Shown here: one piece after another, positions 18,900 through 27,770 of the stretch
Position numbering within the stretch: position 1 is the first letter of the stretch
How the letters are laid out: each line of letters opens with the position of its first letter
Source of the DNA: Psychrobacter sp. 72-O-c
GTDB lineage: Bacteria > Pseudomonadota > Gammaproteobacteria > Pseudomonadales > Moraxellaceae
NCBI RefSeq assembly: GCF_904846605.1
Contig: NZ_CAJHBI010000010.1
Span: 39,428-103,427, forward strand
Direction of reading: 5' to 3'
DNA length: 64,000 nucleotides
The notes under the pieces: model-generated
The model's input: the letters and a program-made list of their open reading frames with translations, nothing else
What the model was told of the DNA's origin: nothing
Databases searched by the model: none
Program-made: the position numbers and the translations under genes

Positions 18900-19636
18900 T
18901 GACAGTTTCTATAACGTCAATGTTAGCTGAATTCTTAGCACTATTGCCATTTATGAGCCCTGATCGGGCGCATATTGTCATCACCTCGTTTTGGCCGATG
19001 CTTAAAGGTGGTATTTATTACTCGATACCGCTAGCATTAATCTCCTTTGCAATAGGAATGTGTATTGCCTTGAGTGTGGCGCTGATTCGTATCGTGCCGC
19101 GTGTTAGCTGGTGGCATGAGATTATTTATCGCCTCGCGCGAATTTATGTCTCTGCCATACGCGGCACGCCGATGTTGGTGCAGCTGTTTATTATCTTCTA
19201 TGGTCTGCCTAGCATAGGACTTAAGCTCGATCCATTTCCATCAGCAATTATTGCTTTTTCACTTAATATTGGTGCTTATGCGTCAGAGACTGTGCGCGCG
19301 TCTATTTTGTCCATTCCAAAAGGACAGTGGGAAGCTGGCTCGACAGTCGGGCTAACTTATCTACAAACCTTTCGACATGTGATTTTGCCACAAGCGCTCA
19401 GGGTATCGGTACCGCCGTTATCCAATACCTTTATTAGTCTGGTAAAAGACACGTCTTTAGCGTCCTTAGTGTTGGTCACTGAGCTGTTTAAGCAGGCGCA
19501 AATTATCACCGCGCGTAACTATGAGTTTATGCTGGTCTATACTGAAGCGGCGGTTATCTATTGGGGTATTTGTTTGTTCCTAACCTTTATCCAAGGCAGG
19601 CTTGAGACCAGACTTGATCGCTATGTTGCCAAATAA
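18899..19636 (+). CDS. amino-acid ABC transporter permease, TcyB/TcyL-like
   Basis: A 245-residue inner-membrane permease of the polar amino-acid (HisM) type, with about five membrane segments. The EAA loop that contacts the ATPase is visible as [20 protein letters not shown], followed by [19 protein letters not shown] at about residues 135-180. The usual start of the transmembrane domain, [20 protein letters not shown], is at about 36. Because only one permease gene is present, a homodimer is expected. It begins on the last base of the preceding gene's stop codon and belongs to the same operon. Confidence 0.9.
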   Translation: MTVSITSMLAEFLALLPFMSPDRAHIVITSFWPMLKGGIYYSIPLALISFAIGMCIALSVALIRIVPRVSWWHEIIYRLARIYVSAIRGTPMLVQLFIIFYGLPSIGLKLDPFPSAIIAFSLNIGAYASETVRASILSIPKGQWEAGSTVGLTYLQTFRHVILPQALRVSVPPLSNTFISLVKDTSLASLVLVTELFKQAQIITARNYEFMLVYTEAAVIYWGICLFLTFIQGRLETRLDRYVAK

Positions 19637-19680
19637 ACCATTTACCATCCCCACTGTATTGCTAATAATGTATTCGCTAT

Positions 19681-19716
19681 AATCAAGATACGCACAATAA
19701 TCAAGATACGCGCAAT
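19681..19716 (+). repeat. two tandem copies of an 18-bp unit
   Basis: AATCAAGATACGCACAAT at 19681-19698 is repeated at 19699-19716 with one change. It lies immediately upstream of the ATPase gene, inside the 90-base gap of the transporter operon, and the copy number could affect spacing or expression. No known function. Confidence 0.8.
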
Positions 19717-19726
19717 AGGAATTTTT

Positions 19727-20470
19727 ATGATTCAAGTCAACAATATTCACAAAGCCTTTGGTAGCAATCAAGTGCTTAAAGGCATTGATTTGACCATTCA
19801 TAAAGGTAAGGTGGTGGTTATACTCGGGCCGTCGGGTTCAGGAAAAACAACATTTCTGCGCTGTCTAAATGCGCTCGAAATTCCTGATCAAGGCGTCATT
19901 GCCTTTGATGATGGCAGCTTAACAGTAGACTTCGTCACTAAGCCTAAGAAGAAAACCTTATTAGCGTTACAACGTAAGTCGGGTATGGTATTTCAGTCCT
20001 ATAATTTATTTCCGCATAAGACCGCACTCGAGAACTTAACCTTAGGGCCCGTAGTGGTACAAGGTAAAAGTAAAGCAGAAGGTCGCAAACAAGCATTGGC
20101 ACTACTTGCAAAAGTGGGCTTGTCGGACAAAGCTGATTTATATCCTTTTCAGTTATCTGGCGGTCAGCAGCAGCGGATTGGTATTGCTCGTGCACTCGCT
20201 ATCGAGCCTTCGTTACTATTATTTGATGAGCCGACCTCAGCGCTGGATCCAGAGTTAGTGCAATACGTCTTAACCACCATGAAGCAGCTGGCGTCTGAGG
20301 GCTGGACAATGGTGGTGGTTACCCACGAGATTAACTTTGCTCGTGATGTGGCTGATCATGTGGTACTCATTGAGGATGGGCACATAGTTGAAGAAGGTAG
20401 CGCTGAGCAAATGTTTGAGCTATCAACGCATCCGCGCACGCAGGCGTTCTTACAGCGTATTGAACAATAA
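19727..20470 (+). CDS. amino-acid ABC transporter ATP-binding protein, TcyC/TcyN-like
   Basis: A 247-residue ATPase that powers the transporter encoded just upstream. Walker A is GPSGSGKTT (about residues 35-43), the Q loop is in VFQSYNLFPHKTALEN, the signature is LSGGQQQRIGIARAL, Walker B LLLFDEPTSALDPE and the switch histidine lies in VVVTHEINFARDVADHV. It lacks membrane segments. It starts 90 bases after the permease with a weak AGGAATTTTT upstream; the gap holds an 18-bp duplication. A terminator follows at 20513-20552. Confidence 0.92.
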   Translation: MIQVNNIHKAFGSNQVLKGIDLTIHKGKVVVILGPSGSGKTTFLRCLNALEIPDQGVIAFDDGSLTVDFVTKPKKKTLLALQRKSGMVFQSYNLFPHKTALENLTLGPVVVQGKSKAEGRKQALALLAKVGLSDKADLYPFQLSGGQQQRIGIARALAIEPSLLLFDEPTSALDPELVQYVLTTMKQLASEGWTMVVVTHEINFARDVADHVVLIEDGHIVEEGSAEQMFELSTHPRTQAFLQRIEQ

Positions 20471-20512
20471 CTGAAAAGTAGTAATTGAACCATTCACCGT
20501 CGTAGTAGTTGC

Positions 20513-20552
20513 CAAAAAAGCCTTTTATTCATATAAATAGAAGGCTTTTTTA
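20513..20552 (+). terminator. Rho-independent terminator after the ABC operon, also facing allE
   Basis: AAAAAAGCCTTTTATT pairs with AATAGAAGGCTTTTTT around an AT loop. A runs on the left and T runs on the right let it work in both directions, between the convergent ABC operon and allE. Confidence 0.8.
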
Positions 20553-20603
20553 TTACAAGTAATAAATGACATATTCGAATTAACGATTATGCCTCTATAT
20601 TGC

Positions 20604-21440
20604 TTATCGTGTTGGGCGAATAAACGGCATATGTCTATTCACGTCTTTATATAGTAAGTATCTAAATGGACCAGGTCCGCCGGCGTAACAAGATTGTGGG
20701 CAAAATGCGCGCAGCCACATAAAATCACCCGCCTCAACTTCTACCCATTCACCGTTTAAGTGATATACGGCTTTACCTTCTAGTACATACAAACCATGTT
20801 CCATAACATGAGTTTCATCAAATGGAATCACGCCACCTGGCTGGAAAGTGACTATATTCACATGCATGTCGTGACGCATATCAGACTGCTCTGTAAACCT
20901 AGTGGTTGCCCATACGCCCCCTGTGTTCGGCATCTCAATAGCTTCAACATCGTGATCGCTTGTTACAAAGGGTTCGGGCGCATCAATACCTTCTACAAAT
21001 TGATAAGCTTTGCGGATCCAATGAAATTTAACGTGCTTGCTACTGTTGTTTTTTAACGTCCATTTACATCCCGGCGGTAAGAAAGCATAGCCACCCGCTT
21101 CAAGATGATGCGATTCACCTTCTATAGTCATATCCATTTCACCTTCAACGATGAATACAACACCTTCGGCCTTTGCATCTAGCTCAGGTTTTTCTGAGCC
21201 GCCATTAGGCTCAACTTCGACGATATACTGTGAGAAGGTTTCTGAAAAACCGGTTAAAGGACGTGCAAGCACCCACATCCGCATTCCTTCCCAAAAAGGT
21301 AAATAGCTAATAACAATGTCGGTTAGTACACGTTTGGGAATAATCGCATAACCCTCGGTGAAGATAGCGCGATCGGATAGTAACTGTGTTTGCGGAGGCA
21401 ATCCGCCAGTTGGTGCGTAATAAGTACTTTTTGTAGACAT
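20604..21440 (-). CDS. allE: (S)-ureidoglycine aminohydrolase
   Basis: AllE releases ammonia from (S)-ureidoglycine, giving (S)-ureidoglycolate, in allantoin breakdown. The 278-residue protein is a bicupin. The N-terminal cupin is seen at GVVFIVEGEMDMTIEGESHHLEAGGYAFLPPG, and the C-terminal cupin has VMEHGLYVLEGKAVYHLNGEW and EAGDFMWLRAFCPQSCYAGG, with His/Glu residues suited to the manganese site. Length and the ending MPFIRPTR match the family. AAGGAGC lies upstream of the ATG. It is last in the purine cluster, 281 bases from allA; that gap has a perfect 11-bp inverted repeat at 21484-21521. Confidence 0.93.
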   Translation of the reverse strand: MSTKSTYYAPTGGLPPQTQLLSDRAIFTEGYAIIPKRVLTDIVISYLPFWEGMRMWVLARPLTGFSETFSQYIVEVEPNGGSEKPELDAKAEGVVFIVEGEMDMTIEGESHHLEAGGYAFLPPGCKWTLKNNSSKHVKFHWIRKAYQFVEGIDAPEPFVTSDHDVEAIEMPNTGGVWATTRFTEQSDMRHDMHVNIVTFQPGGVIPFDETHVMEHGLYVLEGKAVYHLNGEWVEVEAGDFMWLRAFCPQSCYAGGPGPFRYLLYKDVNRHMPFIRPTR

Positions 21441-21483
21441 TGTTAATGCTCCTTAGTGGTTTTGTGCTGCGATAAATTTGTGT

Positions 21484-21521
21484 CTGAACCTTTGATTTTG
21501 AATCGTGGAGCAAAGGTTCAG
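21484..21521. promoter_or_regulatory. perfect 11-bp inverted repeat upstream of allE
   Basis: CTGAACCTTTG at 21484-21494 pairs perfectly with CAAAGGTTCAG at 21511-21521 around a 16-base loop. It lies 44 bases before the allE start on the minus strand, with no T run on the minus-strand side. It could be an operator or a leader hairpin. No known factor is recognised. Confidence 0.5.
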
Positions 21522-21721
21522 TAATTATCTTAAAGTGCTTGGCTGGGATTTCCCTTTAAACACTAAATCAAGTGCAGCTTGAAAGGCTAAGCTATTGTCA
21601 AAATCGTTAGACGTTAGACATAGCTCGGTAGTTTGGATCGTCTTTATTTTGTGTATCGACAACTGCTGCCAGCATACTTTTTAGAACACCACCAAAATTA
21701 TTAATCATCTGACTATAGCGA

Positions 21722-22282
21722 CTAAGCTTGCTTTGCTACTTGAGCATTAGGCTTAGGTTGTTCGCTTTCTAACTCAACGCAAACATTCCAATCGCCGATA
21801 TCAAGCTCATAGCAGTTCTTGCCTTCGCCATTGATGCGATCAATCACTAAAAAATCACAGTCTTTGCCAAGGGCTAATAGCGGATGATGCCAGACATTAG
21901 GGTCATACTGCACGCCTTGATGCGACTTGGCATAGAATACCGTCAAGTCATCCGCAGACTTTGGCGGCTCACCAGCTTTGGCAACAATGACGACATAGTC
22001 CTGACCATTCATCGAAAAGAACGCTTGCGACCCAAACGGATGATATTCCATCACTGATAAAGCAATAGGGCATTCACGCATCTTGGCACGGAAGATACTC
22101 ATCCCAACCGTACCACCGTCAAGTGATGCTTCAGCAATAGCGTGATGGCGACAGGCATAGCCATTATTAATATGAAAGCAGTTTTCAGGCGTTTCTTCAT
22201 CCTTGCCATACGGTTCGATTACCGTACCATATGGTGTAAATTCAGCCTTGGTCAAAGGCTTGGCAATGATTGTGGTGGTCAT
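21722..22282 (-). CDS. allA: ureidoglycolate lyase
   Basis: AllA splits (S)-ureidoglycolate into glyoxylate and urea, the last step of the pathway. The 186-residue protein shows the family pattern: [20 protein letters not shown] at the start, [38 protein letters not shown] in the middle, then [16 protein letters not shown] and [18 protein letters not shown] short C-terminal tail ([12 protein letters not shown]) is extra. It lies between puuE and allE on the same strand with long spacers on both sides. Urea released would need a urease encoded elsewhere; glyoxylate can enter metabolism by malate synthase G at 55451-57649. Confidence 0.93.
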   Translation of the reverse strand: MTTTIIAKPLTKAEFTPYGTVIEPYGKDEETPENCFHINNGYACRHHAIAEASLDGGTVGMSIFRAKMRECPIALSVMEYHPFGSQAFFSMNGQDYVVIVAKAGEPPKSADDLTVFYAKSHQGVQYDPNVWHHPLLALGKDCDFLVIDRINGEGKNCYELDIGDWNVCVELESEQPKPNAQVAKQA

Positions 22283-22579
22283 GAGTTCACCTTTAGGTTA
22301 GTTAGCAATGTCATTTATTTAGTTGTTTTAGCAACTTATTAAGTTATAGATCATCAGTAGTCGATAACGGAGTTACGGTTCTTCGAGTTTTTATTCGTGA
22401 GCGTTTGTACTTGCGCTGCACGATTGTTACGGTTAGGCAGTTTAGCCACAGTTTCCTGCACATATTATTAAACGATCAGACCAAGTATCGCCAATACTGG
22501 CTTATTTGAACTAAGCCAATAGGGACACAAGATGTCGTTTTTGAGCAATTGGATCACTGAAGCAATAAACTGTCTAGGG

Positions 22580-23560
22580 TTACATCCAGTCTGCGGTGTT
22601 GTCTGCAGTCGCTGGATGATTTTCATACCAGTGCTTAGCGATTTCATCGCGGCGGCATACCCAAACATCGGGCTTACTGGTAATATATTTTAAAAATTGC
22701 TTGAGGGCTGGAATACGACCAGCACGACCGATCATCCGGCAGTGTAGACCGATGGTCAGCATTTTTGGCGTATGTGCGCCTTCTTCATATAAGGTATCAA
22801 AACTGTCTTTTAAATATTGATAAAAAGGTTCGGCGTGGGTAAATCCAGGACTTGAGGCAAAACGCATATCGTTGGTTTCAAGCGTGTAGGGGATAACTAG
22901 GTGCGGCTTGCGAGTGATACTGCTGCCGTCTTGTACTTTGACATTGAGCCAGTAGGGTAGCTCATCAGCGTAAGAGTCGGAGTCATAAATATAACCGCCT
23001 TGTTCGGCGACCAGCTCACGCGTGTTGGGGCTATCACGTCCAGTGTACCAGCCTAATGGCTGTCCGCCAAGCATCCGATCAAAGATTTTAGTGGCAGCGC
23101 GAACATGCTCACGTTCGGTCTCACGATACATATACTGATAGGTAATCCAGCGTAGACCATGACTGGCTACTTCATGACCATCTTCTAATACGCGCTCGAT
23201 AATATGCGGTGTTTTTTCCGCAGCAGCGGCGCAAGTAAAGGTGGTGATGGGTAGGCCATATTCTTTAAATACGTCAAGGACGCGCCAAACACCAACACGG
23301 CTACCATATTCAAATGCAGACTCAATAGACTGGTGGCGGTTGGTAAACTCAGGTGTGCCTAGGACATCCGATAAAAAACGCTCAGATTGACCGTCACCGT
23401 GAATGACACTGTTTTCTGCGCCTTCTTCAATATTCAGTACAAACTGAACCGCAATTTTTGCACCGCCTGGCCAGTTTGCTTTCGGTGGATTATCGCCATA
23501 GCCTTTTAGGTCGCGAGGATAAGCGTCCTGATCAAAATCACTGGTGATTTTCTGGGTCAT
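22580..23560 (-). CDS. puuE: allantoinase, PuuE (polysaccharide-deacetylase-like)
   Basis: PuuE hydrolyses (S)-allantoin to allantoate and belongs to the NodB/polysaccharide-deacetylase fold, unrelated to the AllB amidohydrolase. The 326-residue protein begins with the family signature YPRDLKGYGDNPPKANWPGGAKIAVQFVLNIEEGAE, then GSRVGVWRVLDVFKEYGLPITTF, the metal-site region GHEVASHGLRWITYQ and the GWYTGRDSPNTRELV motif. Near the end, MLTIGLHCRMIGRAGRIPAL is the distal histidine motif. AAAGGAACC precedes the ATG. A 12-bp tandem repeat lies just upstream. Confidence 0.93.
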   Translation of the reverse strand: MTQKITSDFDQDAYPRDLKGYGDNPPKANWPGGAKIAVQFVLNIEEGAENSVIHGDGQSERFLSDVLGTPEFTNRHQSIESAFEYGSRVGVWRVLDVFKEYGLPITTFTCAAAAEKTPHIIERVLEDGHEVASHGLRWITYQYMYRETEREHVRAATKIFDRMLGGQPLGWYTGRDSPNTRELVAEQGGYIYDSDSYADELPYWLNVKVQDGSSITRKPHLVIPYTLETNDMRFASSPGFTHAEPFYQYLKDSFDTLYEEGAHTPKMLTIGLHCRMIGRAGRIPALKQFLKYITSKPDVWVCRRDEIAKHWYENHPATADNTADWM

Positions 23561-23576
23561 TGTAAAGGTTCCTTTA

Positions 23577-23612
23577 TAACTTAAAGAGTAACTTAAAGAG
23601 TAACTTAAAGCG
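23577..23612 (+). repeat. three tandem copies of a 12-bp unit upstream of puuE
   Basis: TAACTTAAAGAG is repeated at 23577, 23589 and 23601, the last copy with changed final bases. It sits right at the start-proximal side of puuE on the minus strand. Repeats of this size can vary in number and alter promoter spacing. Confidence 0.75.
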
Positions 23613-23796
23613 AAATAAAATAACTTATAGAAAAATAAGGTGAAGCGAGATAAGGTGGAGAAGTATCAAGAAAAGCCAGGAATAGCTTGTTAGCGTATCA
23701 ATATAATATGAAGCACGCGGCAACCTAAATCGGTCTGGCCGCGTGCTTGACATCAGCTGTCAAGCTATAGCTTTGAAGAATAATAGCTATGACTAA

Positions 23797-25083
23797 TTAT
23801 AGTCCTGAAGTATACGATAACACCTGCTGACGTTCTTCATCAGTCATCTGAGTGATGTTACCAAGTGGCATATAGCCTGTTTGTACCGCAGTCAGGATTT
23901 TGGCCTTATGGGCTTTCATATCTTCTGGCGTCTGCAAAATAATGCCAGCGGGTGGAGCGGCAAAACCTTCCTGAGTAGGCTGAGCGGCATGACAAGTACT
24001 GCAGCGTGTCTGCACGATGCCCATAATGGCATCATCAGCTGAGGCGGCAACGGGCACGGCTCCAGCAGTTGCCATGTCTGTATTAGCGTCAGCCCCTGGT
24101 GGCGTATCCGTCGGAGCATCAGCTACCGGAACAACCGCGACTACTGGAGAAGCCGGTAGCGGCTCAATCGGTGCTGGACGCATCCAAATGATTAATAGTA
24201 CCGTTGCTATCGCAGGAATTACTAAGAAACGTGGCTTGCTGTGACCCAAATGCTTTTGGTTAAAGTAGTGACGAACGGTTGCGGTAATGATACCGACAAA
24301 TACTAATACCAACCAACCATGGGCATGCGAATACATCATTGGATAATGGTTACTAATCATGGTAAAGATTAGCGGTAAGGTAAAGTAGTTATTCATGAGC
24401 GAGCGGTTTTTGGCCATCAGCGCCAAGTCTGCTACTTCTTTACCTGGTTTGACACCGCGGCGTACGCAATCTACGAGTGCACGCTGAGCAGGCATAATTC
24501 CAAAGAAGACGTTACCTGCCATTACGGTACCTAGGATGGCACCGATATGGATAAAGGCGGCACGATCACTAAACAGTTGGTAAGAACCCCAAGTGGCAAT
24601 AATCAATAAAATAAAGATAAGCGAGCTAAAAATTAGCGCGTTTTTGCCCAAGCGGCTACGGACAATGACTTCATAAACAAAGTAACTGCCGAATAAGAAG
24701 AGTAAGCTGGTGGCAATAGCGCCAGTATTAGTAAATGCAACTTTGCTTGGATCAATCAGATATGCTGTTGCATTGGCATAATAGACGATAGACAACAAGA
24801 CCGCACCAGTCAGCCAAGTGGTATAGGCTTCCCATTTAAACCAATGTAGCGTCTTTGGCATCTCTTCCGGTTCGAGCTTGTATTTGGCAATTTCGTAAAA
24901 ACCACCACCATGTACCGCCCATAAGTCGCCTGAAATGCCTTTGTCGGTTTTCCACTGTGGCGGCTTGCGTAAGCTGAGATCTAGCCATACAAAATAAAAT
25001 GAAGCACCAATCCATGCCACCCCAGCGATGACGTGGAACCAGCGAAAAAATAGACTTAGCCATTCGAGAAAATATGCGCCCAT
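23797..25083 (-). CDS. puuD: membrane-bound urate oxidase with C-terminal cytochrome c (PuuD)
   Basis: PuuD oxidises urate to 5-hydroxyisourate and passes electrons to a c-type heme rather than making hydrogen peroxide. The 428-residue protein opens YFLEWLSLFFRWFHVIAGVAWIGASFYFVWLDLSLRKP-like (PuuD N-terminus), with about eight membrane segments to about residue 300. A Pro/Ala/Asp-rich linker (about 305-350) leads to a cytochrome c domain with the heme motif Cys361-Ser-Thr-Cys364-His365 and a likely axial Met in GYMPLGNITQMTDEER. The heme domain should face the periplasm. Together with uraH and uraD just upstream it completes urate to (S)-allantoin. AAGGACAC lies upstream of ATG. Confidence 0.92.
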   Translation of the reverse strand: MGAYFLEWLSLFFRWFHVIAGVAWIGASFYFVWLDLSLRKPPQWKTDKGISGDLWAVHGGGFYEIAKYKLEPEEMPKTLHWFKWEAYTTWLTGAVLLSIVYYANATAYLIDPSKVAFTNTGAIATSLLFLFGSYFVYEVIVRSRLGKNALIFSSLIFILLIIATWGSYQLFSDRAAFIHIGAILGTVMAGNVFFGIMPAQRALVDCVRRGVKPGKEVADLALMAKNRSLMNNYFTLPLIFTMISNHYPMMYSHAHGWLVLVFVGIITATVRHYFNQKHLGHSKPRFLVIPAIATVLLIIWMRPAPIEPLPASPVVAVVPVADAPTDTPPGADANTDMATAGAVPVAASADDAIMGIVQTRCSTCHAAQPTQEGFAAPPAGIILQTPEDMKAHKAKILTAVQTGYMPLGNITQMTDEERQQVLSYTSGL

Positions 25084-25309
25084 GCGGTAAGTGTCCTTTT
25101 TTATTACTATGTCTTGGTAACTCGTAACGACTTTTGCTCACCTTCATTGTTATACAAGACTGTCGTACAAAAAATGAAGATACAAGGTAGTGATACTAGC
25201 GTTATAGGTGTGATGTTAAACAGCTGACGTCATTGTCGACCGCTTACCGTTTAAAGCACTCGCAGCCTTATACATAAGGCTGCGAGTAATAAATCTTTTG
25301 ATAACAAAG

Positions 25310-25678
25310 CTACGAGCCACGATAGGTGCTGTAGGCATGTGCGCTTAACAGTAGCGGCACGTGATAATGACTGGCATCGCTTACCACAAAATCAATCACA
25401 ACTTGCGGATAAAAAGCCGTCAGTTGTTGGGCGTCAAAATAAGATTGGGTGTCAAAGGTCAAAGTATAACGACCAGTGCTTAAGTTACATTCAGCGCTAT
25501 CGACAGCCGCATCGAACTGCCAGCTGTCTGGTGTGACGCGGCCATCGTTATTAGTGGTGCCATTGGCTAATAAAGTCGCTTCACCGTTAACTGTAACGCG
25601 ATGTAGGGTAACGGCTATATCAGCGGCAGGCTTGCCAAGATGAGTGTCTAAAATATGTGAGGATAAGGTGGCGGACAT
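25310..25678 (-). CDS. uraH: 5-hydroxyisourate hydrolase
   Basis: UraH (HiuH) hydrolyses 5-hydroxyisourate to OHCU in the urate pathway. The 122-residue protein is in the transthyretin family: LSSHILDTHLGKPAADIAVTL at the start, GRVTPDSWQFD in the middle, and the diagnostic C-terminal tetrapeptide YRGS that distinguishes the enzyme from transthyretin. I chose the start at 25678, where AGGAAG lies before the ATG and the protein has the family length; the open frame extends 72 bases further upstream without similarity. It lies between uraD and puuD in the same orientation. Confidence 0.95.
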   Translation of the reverse strand: MSATLSSHILDTHLGKPAADIAVTLHRVTVNGEATLLANGTTNNDGRVTPDSWQFDAAVDSAECNLSTGRYTLTFDTQSYFDAQQLTAFYPQVVIDFVVSDASHYHVPLLLSAHAYSTYRGS

Positions 25679-25805
25679 AATGCTTCCTTTGTATTGTATT
25701 TTATAAAATGATTGAATAAAGTAACTAAAATAAGTGTCTGAAATAAGCAATTAAAGTGAATAGCTAAGATAAGTAACTAAAATAAACAGCTAGCGACGAT
25801 TTAAT

Positions 25806-26327
25806 TTAAGCTTGGCCAAAGAGTTTATTTAAACGTAAACGAGTGATTTTGTTTTGTTCAGTAGCGGCATTGGCAAGCTCAGCTTTACGGTCATTCGGTA
25901 AACGTGCCAGCAATAAATCAAGCATTTGCTGCGCGCTCTTGCCAGTTGCAAAGACAATAAAAATAAAACCAAACTTGTCGAGATAATCTTGATTGCCTTG
26001 TGCTAAACCTTCAAGTACTTGGTCTTCGGCATCGTTTGCACCTGACTGTTCATGGGCCGCGCTATCTTGAGTATTGCGATACTTCTCTTTTAGAGAGTCC
26101 ACATTACCGATTTGTGGATGACCGTCAAAGGCTTCTAGTAAATCTGCCTCGCTCGTTTGTACCTTATCCCATACTTCATCACTACTGGTTAGTAGCGTAT
26201 CCATATCAGTAAACGGACGGGCGCTAGCAAGCTTATGCGCCCAGCTGGTACTGGTGCAACAGGTTAGTAGTTGTGAGGTTACATCCGCTTGAGTAAGTTC
26301 GTTGAATTGCTGTAAAGTTAAGCTCAC
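25806..26327 (-). CDS. uraD: OHCU decarboxylase
   Basis: UraD decarboxylates 2-oxo-4-hydroxy-4-carboxy-5-ureidoimidazoline to (S)-allantoin. The 173-residue helical protein has FNELTQADVTSQLLTCCTSTSWAHKLASARPF, the active-site region DLLEAFDGHPQIGN with the catalytic His, FGFIFIVFATGKSAQQMLDLLLARLPNDRKAE and the C-terminal ITRLRLNKLF, all family patterns. The start is GTG at 26327, preceded by AAAAGGATG. It is the first gene of the minus-strand purine unit, with a RutR-like palindrome 348 bases upstream. Confidence 0.94.
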   Translation of the reverse strand: MSLTLQQFNELTQADVTSQLLTCCTSTSWAHKLASARPFTDMDTLLTSSDEVWDKVQTSEADLLEAFDGHPQIGNVDSLKEKYRNTQDSAAHEQSGANDAEDQVLEGLAQGNQDYLDKFGFIFIVFATGKSAQQMLDLLLARLPNDRKAELANAATEQNKITRLRLNKLFGQA

Positions 26328-26913
26328 GATGACATCCTTTTCTTTTATGGTAAAAGCCCGATTTTGACCATTAGAGATTATCGGGCAATGACGTTGTGAT
26401 AATATCCATTTTATTTAATATTTCTTTTGGCTATATTTTTTACTGGTACTTTGCATTGAGTCCAAACTTTAATAGCTGATGTTCTTTATTCCAATGCCCT
26501 TTATTTCAAGATTGTGGCCACTATTATAATGAAACAGCTATGATGGCTAAGCACTATTGATTGAATTTAACGCGTGCGATTAAAGAGAATACTAAAACTG
26601 TGACCTAACAAATCACATGCTAAAGTGATATTAATTAAATCGTATTTGGTTTATATTGTCTATTGTGCTAAAACTTGACTATTTGGTCAACTATATTATA
26701 CAAAAACTTTCCATTTGTCGTGCTATGTTCCATAAAAAGCTGTATTTATTACAATTTTTATAGTCAAACTAGAATAATACCTTTATAAGGCAGTCAAGCG
26801 TAAGCCATATCACAGTGTGTTTTGCGAGGCTACAAACGTAATGGTTTTATAGTAGACAGGCTACAGTTGGAATATAGTGTAATTTTTATTAAATTTTCCT
26901 AACGGCTTAAATT
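26328..26913. promoter_or_regulatory. divergent regulatory region between uraD and the TetR regulator
   Basis: A 586-base AT-rich gap holding the promoters for the purine unit and its regulator. The clear element is the 16-bp palindrome at 26675-26690. Otherwise no gene, terminator or RNA structure is recognised. Confidence 0.6.
26675..26690. promoter_or_regulatory. RutR-like operator TTGACTATTTGGTCAA
   Basis: A 16-bp imperfect palindrome matching the known RutR consensus TTGACCANNTGGTCAA at all fixed positions except one. It lies between uraD and the RutR-like TetR gene, 224 bases upstream of the regulator. A related palindrome, CTGACTAAATAGTCAG, lies upstream of the permease at 29421-29436. 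Confidence 0.7.
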
Positions 26914-27588
26914 ATGACTGCTATAGTTCAAAATAAGAAAAAAGCTGACTTGTCCAGCTCTGAATTACCAACACATCGCACTCAACAAGATATTCGCGCT
27001 CATAATCAGGCGCTTATTTTGACCGCTGCTGAAGAAGAGTTCGTGCTGCAAAGCTATCGCGGTGCCACCATGCAGGGTATTGCTGATCGGGCAGGCTTAC
27101 CAAAAGCCAATATCCATTATTACTTTAAAAATAAAAAAAACTTATATAAGATCGTACTGCGCTCTATTATTCAGGAGTGGAATGAAGGCTTAATTACCAT
27201 GACCGTGGACAGTGATCCCAAAACGGTCATTGAAAAGTTTGTCCGGACTAAGCTACATCAAGCCTTTGCTCATCCCAACCGTCATAAGCTTTTTGCGGTT
27301 GAAGTTATTGGCGGCGCACCACATTTGCACGACTTTATGTCAACGACTATGAAAGAGTGGGCGCTTGATAAGGCGCAAGTGATGAAAATATGGCATGAGC
27401 AAGGCAAAATTGGAATTGCTGACCCTTTGCAACTACTGATTCTAATTTGGGCAACGACCCAGCGCTATGCTGAATTTGAAACTGAAATCGTAGGTCTCTT
27501 AGAAAGAGACGCTTACGATAAACAAGACGAAGCGCGTGCTGCTGACTTCTTAGTGCCTTTTATCTTACGCGGCTGTGGACTTGAATAA
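26914..27588 (+). CDS. TetR family regulator, RutR-like, of purine catabolism
   Basis: A 224-residue TetR-type DNA-binding protein. The N-terminal helix-turn-helix (about residues 30-75) reads LILTAAEEEFVLQSYRGATMQGIADRAGLPKANIHYYFKNKKNLYKIVL. The C-terminal ligand domain resembles the RutR (YcdC_C) type: VRTKLHQAFAHPNRHKLFAVEVIGGAPHL and LLILIWATTQRYAEFE. RutR in E. coli senses uracil and thymine; position between urate genes and a purine permease suggests that this protein responds to a purine or pathway intermediate. The two related palindromes (26675-26690 and 29421-29436) are likely its sites. The ligand is inferred, not shown. Confidence 0.88.
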   Translation: MTAIVQNKKKADLSSSELPTHRTQQDIRAHNQALILTAAEEEFVLQSYRGATMQGIADRAGLPKANIHYYFKNKKNLYKIVLRSIIQEWNEGLITMTVDSDPKTVIEKFVRTKLHQAFAHPNRHKLFAVEVIGGAPHLHDFMSTTMKEWALDKAQVMKIWHEQGKIGIADPLQLLILIWATTQRYAEFETEIVGLLERDAYDKQDEARAADFLVPFILRGCGLE

Positions 27589-27770
27589 TGTTGTCATAAG
27601 TCCACAACGACGCGCTTATCTACGACCAGTTCAAATCACGCTTAAGGCGTGATTAATTTATGATAATAAATAGTTGAAGATATTTATTATGGCGCACGAT
27701 GGTCAGATAAAATAACTACCGCGCTCATAAAATCGCCTTAACGATACAGCCATACCCGTGTCTGTCCAGC

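Noticed and set aside
22283..22579. Possible gene fragment in the allA-puuE gap
   Set aside because: Short frames in both directions have no recognisable similarity; nothing beyond ordinary AT-rich spacer can be supported.
26328..26913. Extra MITE-like copy near 26800-26870
   Set aside because: A GAGGCTACA match to the repeat core is present, but neither the inverted ends nor the rest of the core aligns.
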